From assembly GCA_030272155.1 (NCBI GenBank), contig CP126193.1, positions 5,828,001 through 5,892,000 on the forward strand: a DNA stretch of 64,000 bases, given 5' to 3'. Of this stretch, positions 59,101-64,000 are shown one piece after another. A model generated the notes under the pieces. That model was not told the origin of the DNA, did not search any database, and saw only the letters and a program-made list of their open reading frames with translations. Within the stretch, counting starts at the first letter, position 1. Each line of letters begins with the position of its first letter. Made by a program: the position numbers and the translations under genes. The DNA comes from Tetradesmus obliquus. Lineage: Eukaryota; Chlorophyta; Chlorophyceae; Sphaeropleales; Scenedesmaceae.

Positions 59101-59424
59101 TGCAGGCAAATGCTTGCCGTGGTTGATCCAGCGCCATGCAGTAGGTTCCAAGGCACAGAAGGCAGCACTGTCACCAGACTCCCATGCACTGCTGCATGCA
59201 GCCTGCTGGGCTGCTCCCGCCGCGCCATCACACTCCCAGGACCTTGTCGCCAAGGGGTCTTTGAAGAGGAAGACTGGGATCATGAAAGCGAGGGCGGCCG
59301 TGACCTGGTACAGAGACGTCACTAGCAGGACACGAAGCTGGCCCCGGCCAAACTGGCCCACATGCTTGACAAGGGCCTCGTCAAAGGTGATAGTATCCGT
59401 TTCACAATCATAAGTGTTCATCAT
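55905..59424 (-). CDS. SLC22/OCT-like MFS transporter, right copy, 8 exons
   Basis: Exons 59424-59118, 58870-58567, 58283-57815, 57564-57518, 57248-57049, 56779-56697, 56487-56347 and 56108-55905 give about 584 residues. Exons 2, 4, 5, 6 and 7 have exactly the same lengths as in the left copy, so the two arose by tandem duplication after the intron pattern was fixed. The same motifs are present: DRWGRKLPLF, PESARWLLSQGK, DRVGRHNV, YTAELFPTSVRSTAVG, LVLLLP|ETLGAAMPETM. The central cytosolic loop (after VCSKE) is Ser/Asp-rich and the most divergent part. Intron 1 again appears to use a GC donor (CACG|gcaagc). The last intron contains a (CA)n tract absent from the left copy. Possible substrates are organic cations, anions or sugars; the sequence does not decide. 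Two adjacent Met codons (59424, 59421) can start it. Confidence 0.92.
56117..56165. repeat. (CA)n microsatellite in the last intron of the right MFS gene
   Basis: About 24 uninterrupted AC dinucleotides starting a few bases from the 3' splice site (minus strand: GT-rich tract before tgcttgcag). Confidence 0.93.
58964..58987. repeat. Short (CAG)n tract in intron 1 of the right MFS gene
   Basis: Eight CAG units; one of many short CAG/CTG tracts in the window. Confidence 0.85.
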
Positions 59425-60129
59425 GATGTTAAGCTACGTGATCGGTACAGCTGTCGCCGCACGCGTGTCCTTGGACACTGTAGAGCCTACTTACACCTGA
59501 CTAGAACTAGCTAGCAACCACCGCTGTGATCTAACTCACTTACTGTTGCTTGATCAGCGAAATTGGCGCTGTTAAATAGGCCAAGCCCCGTGATTCATTC
59601 GAAACGTAACGTTTTATGACATTGTGGTAAGGCAGATCCTGCACCGAGTCCTGGCCTATTGCCTGCCTCGAACCTGACTGATCACAGTCAACGATGACTT
59701 GAGCTGAGATTCAAAGCTTCTGCACAGGAACATGCCTTCTGCATTCAAGATCCAGTGCAGCAGCGCCGCACCATGCGTGTGTGTGACGTGCTGAGTCATT
59801 GCAATGACTCACCAGCAGTTGCTGGTGAGTCATGCCAGAAGCGATGCATACAAATCCTAACTTGTGATGTTGCAAGACAAGCAGGTGTGGCCAGATTGCA
59901 TCGCTTCTCAAAGGTCAACTGAGTGCCCTGAGGGCCAGCTGCCATACCCAGATAAATGAGATCCCAAGTGCCTCTCTGCACAACATGTAGTGTTTAGGCT
60001 GCTACTGCCTAAGTGTTTGCTGCCTCTTCACTGGCAGACACATCGTCCACTGCTTCACACAGCAGAGAGCTGATGTTGCCAGCAGCATCTGCTGTTGCAG
60101 GTGCATGTCCATGTGCCAGCACTGACTGT
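59425..60129. other. 5' flank of the right MFS gene
   Basis: No gene seen. Contains a nested palindrome with three TGA(C/G)TCA sites at 59792-59833 (separate entry). Confidence 0.5.
59792..59833. promoter_or_regulatory. Nested inverted repeats carrying three bZIP-type TGASTCA sites
   Basis: GAGTCATTGCAATGACTC (59793-59810) is a perfect palindrome, and ATGACTCACCAGCA / TGCTGGTGAGTCAT (59804-59833) is a perfect 14-bp inverted repeat with a two-base loop. TGAGTCA, TGACTCA and TGAGTCA occur at 59792, 59805 and 59826. TGA(C/G)TCA is the classical AP-1/GCN4 bZIP site. It lies about 370-410 bases upstream of the start of the right MFS gene, a plausible promoter position. Confidence 0.45.
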
Positions 60130-60967
60130 TCAAGGGCCAACGTTAGATGCTACGCACCCCTCCAACGCAGCAACACCAGCCAAGCCAACTGCACCAGCCG
60201 CTGCAGCGAGCACAGCGATTGTTGCATCTGAATGGAAGCTGCTGCTCTGCTGCTCTGCTGAACCTGTGCATGCAGCAGCTTTCTGCGGGTCACTGGGTGC
60301 AGGAGGGTCCAAGGTTTCTGCTGGTTCCTGCAGTGCACCTCCTGGTTCTGATGCAGGCTCTGGTTCTGTTGCTGCTCCTGCAGTCAAATCTCCTGCACCT
60401 GCTGCGTCTGGCTGAAATTCAGCTGCACCTTCCTCAAAGTCTGAGCAATAGCTGGCGTTGCTGTGTTCTCCCTCTACATCACCATTACTTCCAGATTCAG
60501 CCTTCAACTCTGCTGCACATCCCACTGCCCGTGCTGCTACAGCCTCTGCTAATGCTGCACTCCCTGCTGTCTGTGCTGTATCTATTGCTGCCTCAGCGGC
60601 GTGTGCCGCTGCTGCCCCTGCCTCTGTTGCCTGGCTGCTGCTTTCACCGCCCTGGCATGACACACCAATATCGCCACTTACGGCTGGCGCCAGATGCGCT
60701 AGTCCTTTTGCTAAAAGCGCTGCTGTGTCTGCTGCACTTGAAGGTTCGGGTGCCATGCCATTGCTTGACTGCTGGGGCAGATGCTGCCGTGACTGACCCT
60801 CATCAGCCATGCAAGTAGCACATGAATCAGAGACAACAGCAGGCACTGAGGTGTGCTGCCCTGGCACGTCCTGCCCCCAGACATTCACTGCTGCCGGCTG
60901 TGCAGCTGCCCCTTGCAGGCTTTGCAGCCGGCTCCGCGGCGCGGGATTGGAGGCCTGCCAAGGGCCG

Positions 60968-61027
<60 letters not shown>

Positions 61028-61140
61028 GCATCGCTGTGGCTGGTCGTAGCACGTAGTGGTGCACCTGCGCCACCCCTGCTGCTGCTGTCTGTCCCGGGCT
61101 TGCTGCTGCCAGTGGTGCCGCCAGCACTACGGTTGCTGCC
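60130..61140 (-). CDS. Open Ala/Ser-rich region with C-terminal hydrophobic helix, possible last exon of the coiled-coil gene
   Basis: A 337-codon open frame on the minus strand. It begins right after a TAA and first encodes Ser/Gly-rich sequence including a long Ser run from (AGC)n, then an acidic Ala/Glu-rich region containing SYCSDFEEGAAEFQ, and ends with a hydrophobic segment (TIAVLAAAAGAVGLAGVAAL) and a TGA-type stop. The composition suits the tail of the upstream coiled-coil protein, but the frame differs and no convincing splice joins them. It could be a separate gene, a terminal exon, or a continuation broken by a stop and a shift between 61140 and 61230. Confidence 0.35.
60970..61024. 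repeat. (CTG)n array
   Basis: About 18 CTG units; read on the minus strand it encodes either poly-Ser or poly-Ala depending on frame. Confidence 0.92.
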
Positions 61141-61226
61141 TTAGGCCCCGATACTCGACCCCCTCCCCGCAAGCTGCCTGCCTTGTTGCTTGCTGTACTG
61201 CCAGGACTCCTCGGAGCAGGTGCAGC

Positions 61227-63580
61227 TCATGCTGCTGAAGGCAAGCTGCCATTTCCGCTGCTGCTCCTTCTCAGCAGTCCTCCACTAGATGCAACAAAGC
61301 TGCCTGACTGCGTGACCCTGGTGCCAGCCCTTGTGCAAGGCCTTGCACATCTGCTGCTGCCGCTGCTGTTGCCTCCTTTCTTGCCAGCAGCTGCAGCTAG
61401 TGGCGGCATGGCCAAGCCATAGCCTGCCGCTGCCGCTGCCGCATCTGCCACTGCACCGCAACGGCACATCACTGAATGCTGCTGGCGCCCGCCTGGCGAG
61501 CCCAGCCTGCCTGCATAGCTACAGCCGCTTGCAGGAACTCCCAGGCTAGCTCGCAGCACTCCTGCAGGAGGCGAGGCTGGTGGCGACCCTGCTGCACGCG
61601 CCCCATACAGCCCAGAAGCACCAAGAGGACTCCTGCAGCGCTCAGCTGAGCGGGGTGGGGGTGGCAGCTGCGCCTCAAACCCCCTTGCAGGAGCAGGGTC
61701 AGGCACCAGGCCGCGTGTTTCTGTGAGGGAGCTGTTGAAGCTAGGTAGGCCCAGCAGCTTGGTGGGGCGTGCCAGGCCCAGCGAGCCGCGCAGGCCCTGC
61801 TGCAGGCTGAGCCGCTGTGCTGCATGGCCGCGGGACAGCGACAGCTTGGCAGCCTGCGTTTGAAATGACAGGGGCAAGGCAATGTTGTCAGGCTGCATCA
61901 TGCTACCTGTGTGTGGTGAGCCATTGGCACCATGTTGCTGTTTCTGTTTCAACGTTGTGATCATAATCACATCCACTGGCGTCCATGCACACGCGGCTCT
62001 GTACATACTGAGCTAGGTACCTGCTGCAACGTTGTAGCAACAAGCACAGCTGAAGCACGCTGCGTGCTGCAGGCGGCCCTCTTGGCGACACAGCAGCCCC
62101 TTGCAGAGCTCTAGGTCTACACCTCCAGCTGTCTTGGGACTCCCAGTCCTGCAAGGCCTGCTGCTCGCCTGGTGCCGCCGTGTCAGCTGCTCCACTTCGC
62201 AATCACGCCGCTGCTGTGCAGCCAGCACAGCAGAAGATGCCTTCTTGCTGGCTGCCTCCCGCTCCTTGCTGTGTTTTGCTGCCAGGTGTGCCCGCTCTGC
62301 TTCTTGCTTGCCAGCGATGTCAGCACCCAGCTGACTCAGCTCCAGCAGCTCCAGCTGGTCTGCCTGCTGCTTCACCTGCCAGGGGGAGAGGCATGCAGCA
62401 ACGCATGTGGCAGTGCATGAGAAGGTGCAACATTGTCAGCAAGTGGAGCAGAGATCAGGCAGCATGATGCTAGCGTTGCCACCGCTCTCAACAAGCCTAG
62501 TTTGGTGCCTGCAGAAGAGCCAGCAGGAGAATCACTGAGGGTCACACTGCACCTACTGCAGCTGATGGCGCACACCTTGTCTGCCTTTGCAAACTCCTTT
62601 TGGAATGCCAGCGTGCGCTCGATGTGGCGCATGTTGAGCAGCGCAGGGGAGAGCTTGTGCCGGGGCTGGACAGCGGCTTGCGCAGCCTGCAGGAACATGG
62701 GATAACGGGGCAGTGGCATACAGGCATGATAAGACCACAACAGGGATACATTATATCACCATGGGCTGGCCCTGCACTATCTTCTGGTGTGCAGTACAGC
62801 TGATGCCAGCGTGGTTGACTGTGCAGCTGTGATTTGGTCTGCAGTACAGATTGACGCGAGGCCTGGCAGTTGAGACACTGCAGCTAGCTGTGTGCGGGCA
62901 ACTCACCAGCAGTGCAGTTGCCTCCTCAATTTGCCTGGCAACCAGCTGCTGCTCTGCCTCCTGCAGGCGCTCCTGCAGCTCGCTGATGCGGCTGTCCCAT
63001 TCCTGCAGCAGCTGCTGCAGTGCCTGCTGAAAGGAGGCATCACTGCTTGCTACCTCATCTGTCTGCTGAGCTTCCAGTTCCTGCGACAGATTTTTGTGGA
63101 GAGAACATCAGTTACAGTGGAGGAGAGTCCAGAAAGTTTAGCTGTACATGCTTGCACATCAGCTTGGATGGCCAAATGAGTAATTGCAGCAGCAAGGGCA
63201 GTTACAACTCAGTTGAACGTTAGCGGAACTGTAGCCTGAGCAACAGGCCTTCAACTGAGTAGGAAACTGTAGCCTCAGCAGGTGTTGCTCAAGGACTAAT
63301 GCATTACAGACCGATAAGTGACTGTCAGCGGCAGACATTCTGCCTCGTACCACTGCTGCAAGGCGTTGCACACCTTGAGCCCATTCTTCTCATACCAGTC
63401 TTTCAGGGCTGTCAGCCTGTCCTCCAACTGCTGTGCTCCCCTATAATCTTTGGCGTGCCTGCAATGGTCTCTGTGTCTTTCAAGTTCGTATATCTCTGCT
63501 GGGGGTCCCATTGACGAGGGTATCCTGTTCTGCTGCAGAGAGCGGCTCAGGCTGGCACGAAGTAGGCCGTCGAGGCTCAT
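61227..63580 (-). CDS. Coiled-coil protein, at least 5 exons
   Basis: Exons 63580-63374, 63080-62907, 62686-62576, 62375-62169 and 61853-61227 are all in phase 0 and give about 441 residues. The N-terminal two thirds are charged coiled coil: YRGAQQLEDRLTALKDWYEK, WDSRISELQERLQEAEQQLV, MRHIERTLAFQKEFAKADK and KQEAERAHLAAKHSKEREAA. The HIERTLAFQKEFAKADK type of segment is seen in eukaryotic structural and cytoskeletal proteins, but I cannot name a family. The C-terminal third is Ser/Pro/Arg-rich (RSPLGASGLYGARAAGSPPA) and likely disordered. The fourth intron needs a GC donor (CACCAG|gcgagc) to keep frame, or else one base is missing. The protein probably continues or once continued downstream into the open frame at 60130-61140. 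Confidence 0.63.
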
Positions 63581-64000
63581 TTTCTCCCCCGTTCAAGTTC
63601 TTGATGCTACGTATGTGCCTTGAAATTAAACCAAGAGAGCATGTATCTTGTGCGTGGCAGCTCACGGAGCAAGGCGTTTGGCACCTTTGCGACCAGCAGT
63701 ACACGACTGTGTACTGCTTAACGTCGCGTCAACTTTATTTCAGGTGCATGGTGTACATTGGTTCTCAAAGTTGCCGCTCCGCCTTTGCTATCCGTCGCTC
63801 AGCTGAGCTGAGCTTGGCCGAGAACACTGATCCCTTTCACACCAGAAAATGACATGGCATGCACATGGCACATGACCACGTGTGAGCGTGTAGCTTCAAA
63901 AGCAGGTAGATTGTCACTTTGAAGCATAAACAGTCGTGCTTTCCCACCCGAATGTTGCCACTGCCCTGGCAGCCCTGCAGATGCCACTTGCAGGGTTCAC
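63581..64000. other. 5' flank of the coiled-coil gene; no gene seen
   Basis: Likely promoter region of the minus-strand coiled-coil gene. Short open frames without domains; nothing else recognised up to the window end. Confidence 0.45.

Noticed and set aside
63581-64000. Additional exon at the right window end
   Set aside because: Open frames are short and lack splice partners inside the window.

Overview
This looks like nuclear DNA of a green alga, probably a chlorophyte of the Chlamydomonadales/Sphaeropleales type. Genes are split by many short introns with GT-AG ends and acceptors of the form ...ctgcag. Proteins carry long Gln, Ala and Ser runs encoded by CAG/CTG/GCA triplets. Several gene families are algal or plant in character: a PUR-like plus helical-repeat organelle protein, a plant-type TauE/SafE protein and a plant-type PP2C. 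There is no operon structure, and the standard code appears to be used. The species cannot be fixed from the window. All gene models below are spliced by hand from reading frame, phase and homology, with no transcript data.

Layout, left to right: PP2C phosphatase (+, about 1.2-4.5 kb); secreted M43 (pappalysin-like) metalloprotease (-, 6.7-10.3 kb); a ~2,200-residue organelle-targeted helical-repeat protein (-, 11.7-19.2 kb); a 73-residue ZNF706-like zinc finger (-, 20.2-21.2 kb); a polytopic membrane protein of unknown family (-, 24.7-27.1 kb), divergent from an unrecognised coiled-coil protein (+, 27.7-33.0 kb); a TauE/SafE anion exporter (+, 37.1-41.5 kb); two tandem DUF421 (YetF-like) genes (+, 43.5-45.8 and 46.5-48.7 kb), the first with an in-frame stop; two tandem SLC22/OCT-like MFS transporters (-, 50.3-54.1 and 55.9-59.4 kb); and a coiled-coil protein (-, 61.2-63.6 kb, perhaps extending to 60.1 kb).

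The right half is therefore rich in membrane transport genes and has two independent tandem gene duplications. The rest of the sequence is intron, UTR or intergenic DNA with many microsatellites, minisatellites and some perfect hairpins.

The most striking pattern is that introns in at least five different genes contain extra tandem copies of the exon edge next to them, usually with the splice site preserved (periods roughly 77-133 bp in the clearest cases). Other observations are a PUR-like domain fused to a helical-repeat protein, four apparent GC-AG introns, CTG arrays directly abutting 3' splice sites, and short dispersed elements with a hairpin and an ATGTA tail resembling LINE/SINE 3' ends.
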